From: JAWWBG01 sp033721095
Lineage (GTDB): Bacteria > Actinomycetota > Nitriliruptoria > Nitriliruptorales > Nitriliruptoraceae
Assembly (NCBI GenBank): GCA_033721095.1
Contig: JAWWBG010000131.1
Location: 1-7,686, forward strand
DNA: 7,686 nucleotides
Reading direction: 5' to 3'
Below are positions 1-5,638 of the stretch, one piece after another; within the stretch, counting starts at the first letter, position 1; each line of letters opens with the position of its first letter. The position numbers and the translations under genes are program-made. Below the pieces are notes generated by a model. That model did no database searches. It worked only from the letters and a program-made list of their open reading frames with translations, and had not been told where the DNA came from.

Positions 1-958
1 AGGCGAGGGCCTGCTGGTACGCGCGCTCGCCGATCGCGAGACCTTGGATCCCGACGCCGAGACGCGCGTCGTTCATCATCGTGAACATGTAGCGCATGCC
101 CTCGTTGACGTCGCCGATGAGGTGTCCGACGGCGCCGTCGCCCTCCTCGCCAAAGGCCATGACACACGTGGGTGACGCGTGGATGCCCAGCTTGTGCTCG
201 AGCGAGACGACGCGCACGTCGTTGGGCTCACCGATCGACCCGTCCTCGTTCACGAGGTACTTGGGCACGATGAAGCAGGAGATCCCCTTGGTGCCCGGGG
301 GCGCGTCGGGAACGCGTGCGAGGACCAGGTGGATGATGTTCTCGGTGAGGTCGTGGTCGCCGTACGTGATGAAGATCTTCTGGCCCGTGATCCGCCAGGT
401 TCCGTCGTCGGCGGGAATGGCCTTGGTCGTGATGGCGCCCACGTCCGAGCCCGCGTGCGGCTCGGTGAGGTTCATGGTGCCGGCCCACTCGCCCGAGACC
501 AGCTTGGTGACGTACTCCTGCTTCTGGGCATCACTGGCGTGCTCCACGAGCATGGTGACCGCACCCGTGGTCAACAGCGGCCCCAGCGAGAAGGCCATGT
601 TGGCCGCCGTCAACATCTCCTTGAAGGAGTTCGCGACCAGCAGCGGAAACCCACCGCCCCCGAGCTCGGGCGGATGCGCAAGCGCACCCCAGCCTGCGCC
701 GACGTACTGCTCGTAGATCCGCTTGAACGACTCGGGCGTCCGCACCTGGCCGTCGTCCAGCACGCTGCCCTGCACGTCGCCCTCCCGATTGCTGGGGGCG
801 ACCAGCTCCTCGCAGAACCGGCCGGCCTCGGCCAGCAGGCCGCCGACGAGCTCCCGGTCGGCATGGGCGAACGCCTCCAGCTGGTTCACGGCGCCCAGTG
901 GGACGACGTGATCCAGGACGAAGGCGATGTCGTTCAGGGGTGCGCGATAGTCCGTCAT
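1..958 (-). CDS. Acyl-CoA dehydrogenase, DmdC/long FadE type (N-terminal part, cut by window edge)
   Basis: FAD-dependent oxidation of an acyl-CoA thioester to the 2-enoyl-CoA, as in fatty-acid or 3-methylthiopropionyl-CoA breakdown; cytosolic. The 319 visible residues begin MTDYRAPLNDIAFVL, which fits the short N-terminal extension domain found in the long (about 600-residue) acyl-CoA dehydrogenases. The helical N-terminal domain follows at about residues 35-155. The middle beta domain shows the flavin/substrate segment NLTEPHAGSDVGAI at 163-176 and WRITGQKIFITYGDHD at 188-203. The last visible stretch (about 285-319, MRYMFTMMNDARLGVGIQG) enters the C-terminal helical domain, so the catalytic glutamate lies outside the window. 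The ATG at 958 is chosen because the family N-terminus starts exactly there. No Shine-Dalgarno sequence precedes it; a -10-like box does. It is divergent from the permease gene at 1131. Family assignment is firm; the substrate cannot be read from sequence, and DmdC is only the nearest-looking subfamily. Confidence 0.93.
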   Translation of the reverse strand, partial: MTDYRAPLNDIAFVLDHVVPLGAVNQLEAFAHADRELVGGLLAEAGRFCEELVAPSNREGDVQGSVLDDGQVRTPESFKRIYEQYVGAGWGALAHPPELGGGGFPLLVANSFKEMLTAANMAFSLGPLLTTGAVTMLVEHASDAQKQEYVTKLVSGEWAGTMNLTEPHAGSDVGAITTKAIPADDGTWRITGQKIFITYGDHDLTENIIHLVLARVPDAPPGTKGISCFIVPKYLVNEDGSIGEPNDVRVVSLEHKLGIHASPTCVMAFGEEGDGAVGHLIGDVNEGMRYMFTMMNDARLGVGIQGLAIGERAYQQALA

Positions 959-965
959 GGTGGCA

Positions 966-971
966 AGGATA
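966..971 (-). promoter_or_regulatory. Candidate -10 box for a leaderless acyl-CoA dehydrogenase transcript
   Basis: On the minus strand the hexamer TATCCT matches the actinobacterial TAnnnT pattern. Its last base lies 8 bases before the A of the start codon at 958, so initiation at the usual distance would fall on or next to that A. No purine-rich ribosome-binding site exists between the box and the ATG, which suits a leaderless message. No convincing -35 element is seen about 17 bases upstream. Confidence 0.35.
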
Positions 972-1130
972 TTGACCGGCGCGGGTCGGCCTGCCGCTGT
1001 CGAGGACTCCTGCCTGGCCCCGGCACGGCGCGAGGCTTCGCGCAGGCGACCGCGGCCGGGCTCGTAGGCTGACGAGGTCATCGTGAACGGTCGTGCGTCC
1101 GCTCGCGCGTGATGGCCAGGAGGGTGTCAC

Positions 1131-2357
1131 ATGGCCGACGTGTCCCTCCGGCCGTCCGCGATTGCACGACACTGGGCCAGCCAGGCCAGTGCCCTGCGGG
1201 CCTCGGGTGCGGCCCTGTCGATCAGCCTGCTCGCGACGCTCGTCGCGGGCGCGGTCCTCGCCGGAGCGCGCGACACGCTCACCGACACGCCCGGGCTCCT
1301 GGTCCTCATCCCGGCGGCGATCGGCATGCGCGGATCGAACTTCGGGGCGCTCGCTGCTCGGCTCGGCACGGGCACGTTGACCGGCGAGTTCGACGGCAGC
1401 CTCGCGCCGGGTTCGTTCCTGTGGCGCCAGGCCGAGGCGTCGATCCGGCTTGCCGTCGGTGGGGCTGCGAGCGCGGGCGGCATCGCCTGGATCGCTGCCA
1501 GGACCCTCGGCATCGAGACCATCCCGCTGCTCGAGCTCGTGGCCATCTCGCTCGTGGGGGCGGTCGTGGCTGCCAGCGCCCTGCTGCTGGTGACCGTCGC
1601 GCTGGCGGTCCGGGCCCACTCCGCGAACTGGAGCATGGACGACGTCGGCGCGCCGATCATCACGGCCGTGGGTGACGTCGTGTCCCTTCCGGCATTGCTG
1701 CTGGCCACGACGCTCGTCTCGCCGGGCACCACCGCCACCGTCATCGGCCTGTCGGCGTTCGTCCTCGGGGCGCTGGCGGTCGGGACAGGCGCCTGGTCGC
1801 GCTCCGACCTCGTGCGGCGCGTCATCCGGGAGTCGGCGCCGGTCCTGGCGATCGCCGTGTCGGTGGACACGGTCGCCGGCATCGTCATGGAGGCTCGGCT
1901 CGATTCGCTGCTCGAGGAACCTGCGCTCCTGGTGCTCATCCCGCCGTTCGTGGCGTCGTCCGGCGCCCTGGGTGGGATGTTGGCATCGCGACTGGCAAGC
2001 CTGCTGCACGTGGGCATGCTGGCGCCGAGACCGATCCCGAGTCCCGACGCCTGGCTCCAGATGTCGATGACCGGACTCCTCGCAAGCATCACGTTCGGGG
2101 CCGTCGGAGCCGTCGGCTGGGTGGCAGCCGTCCTGGGTGGGCTGGACCCGCCGTCACTGCTCGGCCTGGGCACCACCAGCCTCGTCGGGGGCGTCCTTGC
2201 GACAGTCGCCCTTTCCGGCGTCGCCTACCTGGCCGCCACGGCCAGCTACCGCTTCGGGCTCGATCCCGACAACCACTCGATCCCGATCGTGACCGCGTCG
2301 ATGGACCTGCTTGGCATCCTGTGCCTGGTGGCGGCCGTCGGCCTGACAGGAGGGTGA
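1131..2357 (+). CDS. Double MgtE/SLC41-like cation permease (COG1824-like)
   Basis: Probable inner-membrane divalent-cation (Mg2+-like) transporter of 408 residues. It has two copies of the MgtE membrane domain, about 25-218 and 233-406, with roughly ten hydrophobic segments. Each copy carries the same two signatures: an IP-x-small-residue-rich stretch (LVLIPAAIGMRGSNFGALAA at 57-76; LVLIPPFVASSGALGG at 267-282, followed by ASRLASLLHVG), and a polar acidic segment entering a helix (DDVGAPIITAVGD at 170-182; DPDNHSIPIVTASMD at 378-392). The N-terminal MgtE_N and CBS domains of bacterial MgtE are absent, as in SLC41 carriers and the archaeal-type COG1824 permeases. The ATG at 1131 has a clear AGGAGG at 1118-1123 with 7-base spacing. 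The PhoU/TrkA_C gene follows after 31 bases, probably in the same transcript. Ion identity and transport mode (channel or carrier) are inferred from family only. Confidence 0.85.
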   Translation: MADVSLRPSAIARHWASQASALRASGAALSISLLATLVAGAVLAGARDTLTDTPGLLVLIPAAIGMRGSNFGALAARLGTGTLTGEFDGSLAPGSFLWRQAEASIRLAVGGAASAGGIAWIAARTLGIETIPLLELVAISLVGAVVAASALLLVTVALAVRAHSANWSMDDVGAPIITAVGDVVSLPALLLATTLVSPGTTATVIGLSAFVLGALAVGTGAWSRSDLVRRVIRESAPVLAIAVSVDTVAGIVMEARLDSLLEEPALLVLIPPFVASSGALGGMLASRLASLLHVGMLAPRPIPSPDAWLQMSMTGLLASITFGAVGAVGWVAAVLGGLDPPSLLGLGTTSLVGGVLATVALSGVAYLAATASYRFGLDPDNHSIPIVTASMDLLGILCLVAAVGLTGG

Positions 2358-2388
2358 CGAAGATGCCCTCCGCCAAAGGAGCACTGTC

Positions 2389-3630
2389 GTGAGCACACGA
2401 CGACGAACCGTCAAGGAACTGCTGGCGGACGCCAAGGATGCCGCCGAGCTGATGGTCGACCTTGCCTACGCAGCCGTCTTCTTCGGCGACGACGACCTCG
2501 CGGCCGAAGTGCTCCGCCTCGAAGAGGAGGTCGACGACTCGCTGGTCGAGCTGCGGCAGACGTGCATGCTCGCCGCACGCTCGCCCGACGACGCCGAGAG
2601 CCTCGCAAAGGTGCTGTCGCTGGCCGTGTCGATCGAGGGCATCGCGGATGCTGCCGAGGACATCGCCCGCGTCCAGATCAAGCACATCGGTGTGCCCTCG
2701 GAGCTGCGCGATGACCTGCGCTACGCCGAGGAGGTGACCGCGCGCGTCCGCATCCGGGAGGACAACGAGCTGGAGGGCCGATCGCTGCGCGAGCTCGAGC
2801 TGCCGGCTCGCACGGGCATGTGGATCATCGCCCTGCGCCGCGACGTGGCCTGGATTCATGGCCCGGACGCCGACGAGCGCCTCCGCGAGGGGGACGTGCT
2901 GTTCCTCCAGGGCCCGGGTGACGGCGTCGAACGGCTGCGCGAGCTTGCTGGCGGAATGGCACATCACGTCGACGAGCCGACGCCGTCGCGCAAGCTGTCC
3001 AACCTGGACCGTGCGGTCGACCTCGTGGTCGAGCTCAAGAACTCCTCCGAGGTGGCCGTCGGCCTCGCCTACTCGGCGATCCTGCTGCGGGATCGGACCC
3101 TCGCCACCGAGGTGTCCGTGATCGAGGACAAGTCCGACGAGCTCCACCACGGGCTGGAGGGCTGGGTGCTTCGTGCCGCTGCCGAGCTGCCGGACGACGA
3201 GCGAGACGACCTGCGCGGGCTGCTCCACATCGCGGCGGCCAGCGAGCGCATCGTCGACTCGGCGCAGTCGATGACGAGGATCATCGAGGACGATGACCCG
3301 CCGCACCCGGTCGTCGCGCAGGCGCTGGCCGAGGCCGACGAGATCGTGTGCGACGCAGTGGTCGCACCGGGGTCACTGGTCGACGGCAAGTCCTTGAAGC
3401 AGCTGCGCCTGCACACCGAGACGGGCATGGAGGTGCTCGCCATCGACCGTGAGGGCGGCTGGCTGTACCGGCCGCGAGCATCGCGCGTCCTGCTGGCCGG
3501 CGATCGGCTGCTCACGATCGGCCCCGAGGAAGGGGCGCCCCGCCTGCGCGAGTGGTGCGGCGACGACCGCGGCGAGTCCGAAGAGGGCTGGTACGAGCCC
3601 GACGATGAAGTGGCCGTCGACAGCGACTGA
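2389..3630 (+). CDS. Tandem PhoU-TrkA_C protein, putative regulator of the upstream permease (COG3273-like)
   Basis: Soluble 413-residue protein with an internal duplication: PhoU-like helical domain about 7-98, TrkA_C (RCK C-terminal) domain about 118-188, second PhoU-like domain about 206-300, second TrkA_C about 322-390, then an acidic tail. The two TrkA_C copies align around a shared pattern (LEGRSLRELELPARTGM at 128-144; VDGKSLKQLRLHTETGM at 331-347), each ending in a glycine-rich xGD-x-L turn. Both PhoU units keep E-x-x-x-D pairs like those that bind metal in PhoU: E45/D49 and E83/D87, then E246/D250 and E286/D290. No signal peptide or membrane segment is present. The GTG start has AAAGGAG at 2375-2381 with 7-base spacing; the ATG at 2363 is out of frame. 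Its position behind a COG1824-type permease matches an arrangement known in archaea, so a ligand- or metal-sensing gating role is inferred, not shown. Confidence 0.85.
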   Translation: MSTRRRTVKELLADAKDAAELMVDLAYAAVFFGDDDLAAEVLRLEEEVDDSLVELRQTCMLAARSPDDAESLAKVLSLAVSIEGIADAAEDIARVQIKHIGVPSELRDDLRYAEEVTARVRIREDNELEGRSLRELELPARTGMWIIALRRDVAWIHGPDADERLREGDVLFLQGPGDGVERLRELAGGMAHHVDEPTPSRKLSNLDRAVDLVVELKNSSEVAVGLAYSAILLRDRTLATEVSVIEDKSDELHHGLEGWVLRAAAELPDDERDDLRGLLHIAAASERIVDSAQSMTRIIEDDDPPHPVVAQALAEADEIVCDAVVAPGSLVDGKSLKQLRLHTETGMEVLAIDREGGWLYRPRASRVLLAGDRLLTIGPEEGAPRLREWCGDDRGESEEGWYEPDDEVAVDSD

Positions 3631-3631
3631 C

Positions 3632-3898
3632 TCAGGCGCCCGCCGGGGCGAGACGCGGCCACCTTCGGGGTGCGCGCGTCAGCTCCGGCTGTGACGCTTC
3701 GGAGGGCTGCGGTGACGCCTCGGCGGCGGGCGCCGTCGCGGGCGAGGGATGCGACCACGGTGTTCGCACGGTCGCGCGGCCTTCGGTTCGATGGGGCGCC
3801 ACCACGCGGGGCGTGGTCGGCGGCAGGTCGGGATGCGACCATGGTGTGCGAACGGTCAGTTCGACAGACGTGGACGACCGACGGCGTGAACGAGACAT
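3632..3898 (-). CDS. Possible small protein (88 residues) with a repeated TVRTPWSHP peptide
   Basis: Not recognised, and coding status is uncertain. Points in favour: ATG at 3898 is preceded on the minus strand by GGGGAG with about 6-base spacing. The frame stays open through two copies of TVRTPWSHP (residues 15-23 and 43-51) and through a shorter EAS-P-type repeat nearer the C-terminus. All four nucleotide differences between the repeat copies are synonymous in this frame. The stop lies one base from the stop of the convergent PhoU/TrkA_C gene, and the start is 73 bases beyond the unknown gene of the birA unit, so it could be the last gene of that operon. Points against: third positions are visibly less GC-rich than in neighbouring genes, the composition (Pro, Ser, Thr, Arg, Ala) is typical of chance frames in GC-rich DNA, and no domain is visible. 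It may instead be non-coding repeat sequence. Confidence 0.3.
   Translation of the reverse strand: MSRSRRRSSTSVELTVRTPWSHPDLPPTTPRVVAPHRTEGRATVRTPWSHPSPATAPAAEASPQPSEASQPELTRAPRRWPRLAPAGA
3637..3650 (+). terminator. Weak hairpin just after the PhoU/TrkA_C stop codon
   Basis: CGCCC (3637-3641) and GGGCG (3646-3650) can pair around a GCCG loop, 6 bases after the TGA at 3628-3630. The position suits termination of the permease/PhoU transcript, but the stem is only five pairs and no T-run follows. In such GC-rich sequence a stem this short could be chance. Confidence 0.25.
3691..3723. repeat. Pair of 12-base direct repeats (GTGACGCYTCGG)
   Basis: GTGACGCTTCGG at 3691-3702 and GTGACGCCTCGG at 3712-3723 differ at one base and are offset by 21 bases, a multiple of three. 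Read on the minus strand they encode the two E-A-S steps of the possible small protein, the difference being GAA versus GAG (both Glu). Confidence 0.6.
3746..3773. repeat. 28-base direct repeat, copy 1
   Basis: Consensus GGGATGCGACCAYGGTGTKC followed by GMACGGTC; the second copy lies 84 bases downstream with 25 of 28 positions identical. Differences fall at 3758, 3764 and 3767. Within this copy, 3751-3767 is close to a palindrome (GCGA-n-CAC-n-GTG-n-TCGC, 7 of 8 pairs matched around a central base), which would also suit a protein-binding site. Confidence 0.7.
3801..3817. other. Hairpin ACCACGC-GGG-GCGTGGT between the 28-base repeat copies
   Basis: Perfect 7-base-pair inverted repeat (3801-3807 with 3811-3817) around a GGG loop, in the spacer between the two 28-base repeats. 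There is no T-run on either side. It could act as a bidirectional terminator between converging units or be part of the repeat structure; sequence alone does not decide. Confidence 0.35.
3830..3857. repeat. 28-base direct repeat, copy 2
   Basis: Same element as at 3746-3773, offset by 84 bases (28 codons). Its inner octamer GTGCGAAC (3846-3853) is the exact reverse complement of the corresponding GTTCGCAC (3762-3769) in copy 1. ACCATGGT at 3838-3845 is a perfect 8-base palindrome here but is imperfect in copy 1. Confidence 0.7.
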
Positions 3899-3971
3899 CC
3901 GACTCTCCCCAGGGACACTTGCCGCAAGGTAGGGATCGCGGCGGCCTCCCGAATGGGGCTGGCGTCCCGGG

Positions 3972-4760
3972 TCAGGTGGCCTTCAGGGCCTGGATCACGC
4001 CCTTGAAGTCCCGCCGGTACCGACCGAATCGCGGCTTGTGGAGGAGGCTCAAGGTCGCTCGCGGTCCGTCCAGGCCGACTCCGCGATCCTGACCGGCCCG
4101 GCCGACCCCCGGCCAGTCGAGCGGCAGGTGCTGCCACGCCTCGGTGACCGGTACCAGGTACACCGGTTCGCCCGATGGGAGGGCAAGGTCTGCGGCCAGG
4201 CCCGCGGCCAACAGGGTGTCCAGCACCAGCGGCAGCGCGGCTTCAGCCGCGGGCACGGCGGCCCGGGGCAGGCCGTACAGCTCGAGATCGGGGACGTCGA
4301 ACCGTGCGGCGCCATGCGTTCGTACCCAGTGCGTGCCGGGCCCCTCGGACCGCACGACGATGGCGTCGTCCCGTTTCCCACCGCCGATCGCCATGCGCGC
4401 CAGCCACGCCTCGTCGTGATCCTCACCGGTCTCGAGGTCGGCGACGGCTCGGATCCGGCCCGACAGCTGCCGAGCGAGCGCCTGGAGCAGCTGCGCCTGG
4501 CGCCGCATGCCGGCCGTGACGCCCTCACCGCCGATGTAGGCCTCGACGCGCAGCATCGGCCGGTCCTCGGCGATCCGTCGCACGACCGCTCGCTGCATCC
4601 GACCGCCCCAATGGACCTGCAGGGCGCCATCGTCCTGCTCCCGCACGGGACTGGAACGATCGATGTCGCCGCGCTCGATGGCGGCATGCACCAGCGCCGG
4701 GAGGTCGTCGACCTGACGGTCGAGAACGAGCGCGATGCGGCTCGTGTACTTGTCGGCCAC
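3972..4760 (-). CDS. Unrecognised 262-residue protein downstream of birA
   Basis: No confident family. The protein appears soluble and has no signal peptide or membrane span. An N-terminal part (about 6-110) alternates strands and helices, with RRIAEDRPMLRVEAYIGG at 61-78. A C-terminal part centres on HWVRTHGAARFDVPDLELYG (144-163) and GEPVYLVPVTEAW (197-209), and the end is basic (HKPRFGRYRRDFKG, 241-254). The W-x-x-THG-x-x-RF-x-x-x-[DE]LE pattern recalls DUF4026/DUF2314-type proteins, but this is memory of a motif, not a verified match. The GTG start follows GAGGG at 7-base spacing and lies 20 bases after the birA stop, so co-transcription with birA is likely. The dense aspartate/glutamate and high GC3 fit a genuine gene. 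A role linked to biotin or carboxylase is not supported beyond position. Confidence 0.8.
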   Translation of the reverse strand: MADKYTSRIALVLDRQVDDLPALVHAAIERGDIDRSSPVREQDDGALQVHWGGRMQRAVVRRIAEDRPMLRVEAYIGGEGVTAGMRRQAQLLQALARQLSGRIRAVADLETGEDHDEAWLARMAIGGGKRDDAIVVRSEGPGTHWVRTHGAARFDVPDLELYGLPRAAVPAAEAALPLVLDTLLAAGLAADLALPSGEPVYLVPVTEAWQHLPLDWPGVGRAGQDRGVGLDGPRATLSLLHKPRFGRYRRDFKGVIQALKAT

Positions 4761-4780
4761 GGGGCTGCCCTCGTCGGTTG

Positions 4781-5539
4781 TCAGCGGACGGTGACGTCGC
4801 CGGCGATGACGGCGATCGGGCCGTCGGCCGTGTCCACGCCGAGTGCACCCGTCGCGTCGAGGCCGATGGCCCGTCCCTCGACCACGTCGCCCGCGGGCGT
4901 CGTCACCACGACCTGCTGGCCAATCGTCGAGCAGTCAAGCTGGTACTGGGCCAGGAGCCGCTCGGCGTCACCCTGGTCGAGGTCACGCAACCACGTGTCC
5001 AGCGATCGCAGCAGGTCGGTCAGCACGTCCCAGCGGTCGACGTCGGCGCCGGTTTCCTCCGCCATCGAGGTCCAGGCCGTCAGCTCACCCGACCGGTCGA
5101 CGTCCCGCCAGTCGATGTCCACGCCGATCCCGATGACGAGGGCGTCCTCCAGGCGTTCGACCAGCACGCCGGCAAGCTTGCGTCCTCCCGCGAGCACGTC
5201 GTTGGGCCACTTCAACGAGACATGCAGCCCGTGCCGACGGACGGCATCGGCGATGGCCAACCCCGCGGCGAGGGGGACGAGGGTCTCCTCCCCGGACGGA
5301 ATCCCCGTGGTGACGCTGACCAGCAGGTCCCCACCGGGCTGGTCGAGCCACGCGCGTCCGGCGCGGCCGCGACCCTCGGTCTGGGTTTCCGCGAGCACGA
5401 CGAGGCCCGGCCCCGTCCCGGCCTCGGTCAGCTCCCGGGCAAGGTCGTTGGTCGAGCTCGTGGTCGGGACATGCTCGATCGAGTGCCACCGCGACGGGCC
5501 CTGCACGAGCGCGACGAGCCGCTGCTCGGACGTGGGCAT
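4781..5539 (-). CDS. birA: Biotin--[acetyl-CoA-carboxylase] ligase, class I (no DNA-binding domain)
   Basis: Activates biotin with ATP to biotinyl-AMP and attaches it to the lysine of biotin carboxyl carrier domains, here presumably the alpha subunit partnering the divergent carboxyltransferase. In 252 residues the catalytic domain shows TSSTNDLA (27-34), the biotinyl-AMP loop GRGRAGR (56-62), KWPND (110-114) and GRKLAGVLVE (119-128). The C-terminal SH3-like domain (about 205-252) ends in the usual GD-V-x-V-R. There is no N-terminal helix-turn-helix, so it cannot act as the E. coli-type biotin repressor. The segment usually G-x-G-[IVL]-N-V reads GIGVDID (137-143), with Asp141 where Asn is customary. 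The ATG at 5539 follows AGGGGG(AG) closely. It is the first gene of the minus unit and divergent from the carboxyltransferase gene, the arrangement seen for mycobacterial birA and accD5. Confidence 0.96.
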   Translation of the reverse strand: MPTSEQRLVALVQGPSRWHSIEHVPTTSSTNDLARELTEAGTGPGLVVLAETQTEGRGRAGRAWLDQPGGDLLVSVTTGIPSGEETLVPLAAGLAIADAVRRHGLHVSLKWPNDVLAGGRKLAGVLVERLEDALVIGIGVDIDWRDVDRSGELTAWTSMAEETGADVDRWDVLTDLLRSLDTWLRDLDQGDAERLLAQYQLDCSTIGQQVVVTTPAGDVVEGRAIGLDATGALGVDTADGPIAVIAGDVTVR

Positions 5540-5638
5540 GAGCTCCCCCTCGAACGGGATGCGGATCCGTCAGGACGTAGCATGCCGGATCTCGCGGTGA
5601 CGATCCGTCTCCGCTCCCACACATCAGAGGGCCGTGAC
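5540..5638. promoter_or_regulatory. Divergent birA / carboxyltransferase control region
   Basis: These 99 bases must hold the start signals of both genes. They contain the palindrome CGGATCCG (5562-5569), a direct repeat GATCCGTC (5564-5571 and 5602-5609), and an inverted pair CGGATC (5586-5591) / GATCCG (5602-5607) with a 10-base spacer. TAGCAT at 5578-5583 fits a plus-strand TAnnnT -10 box, but no good -35 box is seen. The GGATCC-centred half-sites may be an operator; the regulator is unknown, and the birA here lacks a DNA-binding domain. Confidence 0.4.
5626..5631 (+). promoter_or_regulatory. Ribosome-binding site fixing the GTG start of the carboxyltransferase
   Basis: AGAGGG with 7-base spacing to GTG at 5639. 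It favours this start over the in-frame ATG at 5582, which has only a poor site, and over frames extending further left through birA. Confidence 0.7.

Larger units (their letters stand above)
3631..3971. other. 341-base gap between converging units: repeats, hairpins, no confident gene
   Basis: This stretch separates the plus-strand permease/PhoU unit from the minus-strand birA unit. It contains a short hairpin right after the PhoU stop, a 12-base direct repeat, a diverged 28-base direct repeat 84 bases apart, a 7-base-pair hairpin at 3801-3817, and one possible minus-strand small gene (3632-3898). The part 3899-3971 shows nothing beyond a possible ribosome-binding site for that small frame. 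No tRNA, riboswitch or mobile-element ends were recognised. Confidence 0.6.

Noticed and set aside
531..2009. Long minus-strand frame of 492 codons
   Set aside because: It overlaps the acyl-CoA dehydrogenase in a different frame and is antisense to the permease; its Arg/Gly/Asp-rich translation is typical of shadow frames in GC-rich DNA.
1131..2357. Classical MgtE magnesium channel
   Set aside because: The cytosolic MgtE_N and CBS domains are missing and the membrane domain is duplicated, so the SLC41/COG1824 type fits better.
2389..3630. Phosphate-signalling PhoU or a Trk potassium-uptake subunit
   Set aside because: No pst or trk genes are nearby, no NAD-binding RCK_N domain is visible, and the tandem PhoU-TrkA_C layout next to the permease points elsewhere.
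3746..3857. CRISPR array
   Set aside because: There are only two copies, with three mismatches, a 56-base spacer and no cas genes in the window.
3670..4092. Plus-strand frame of 140 codons in the 3631-3971 gap
   Set aside because: It runs into the 3' end of the unknown minus-strand gene, lacks a ribosome-binding site, and the repeat differences are not at its third positions.
5582..5584. ATG as alternative start of the carboxyltransferase
   Set aside because: It is in frame, but has a weak ribosome-binding site and would add 19 residues unlike the family N-terminus.
4038..5600. Long plus-strand open frame of 520 codons
   Set aside because: It is antisense to birA and the unknown gene, both better supported by motifs, codon bias and ribosome-binding sites; the translation is low-complexity.
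4778..5638. Left extension of the carboxyltransferase frame back to 4778, giving an 805-residue product
   Set aside because: The extension runs antisense across birA, has no domain, and the family N-terminus plus a good ribosome-binding site mark GTG 5639 as the start.
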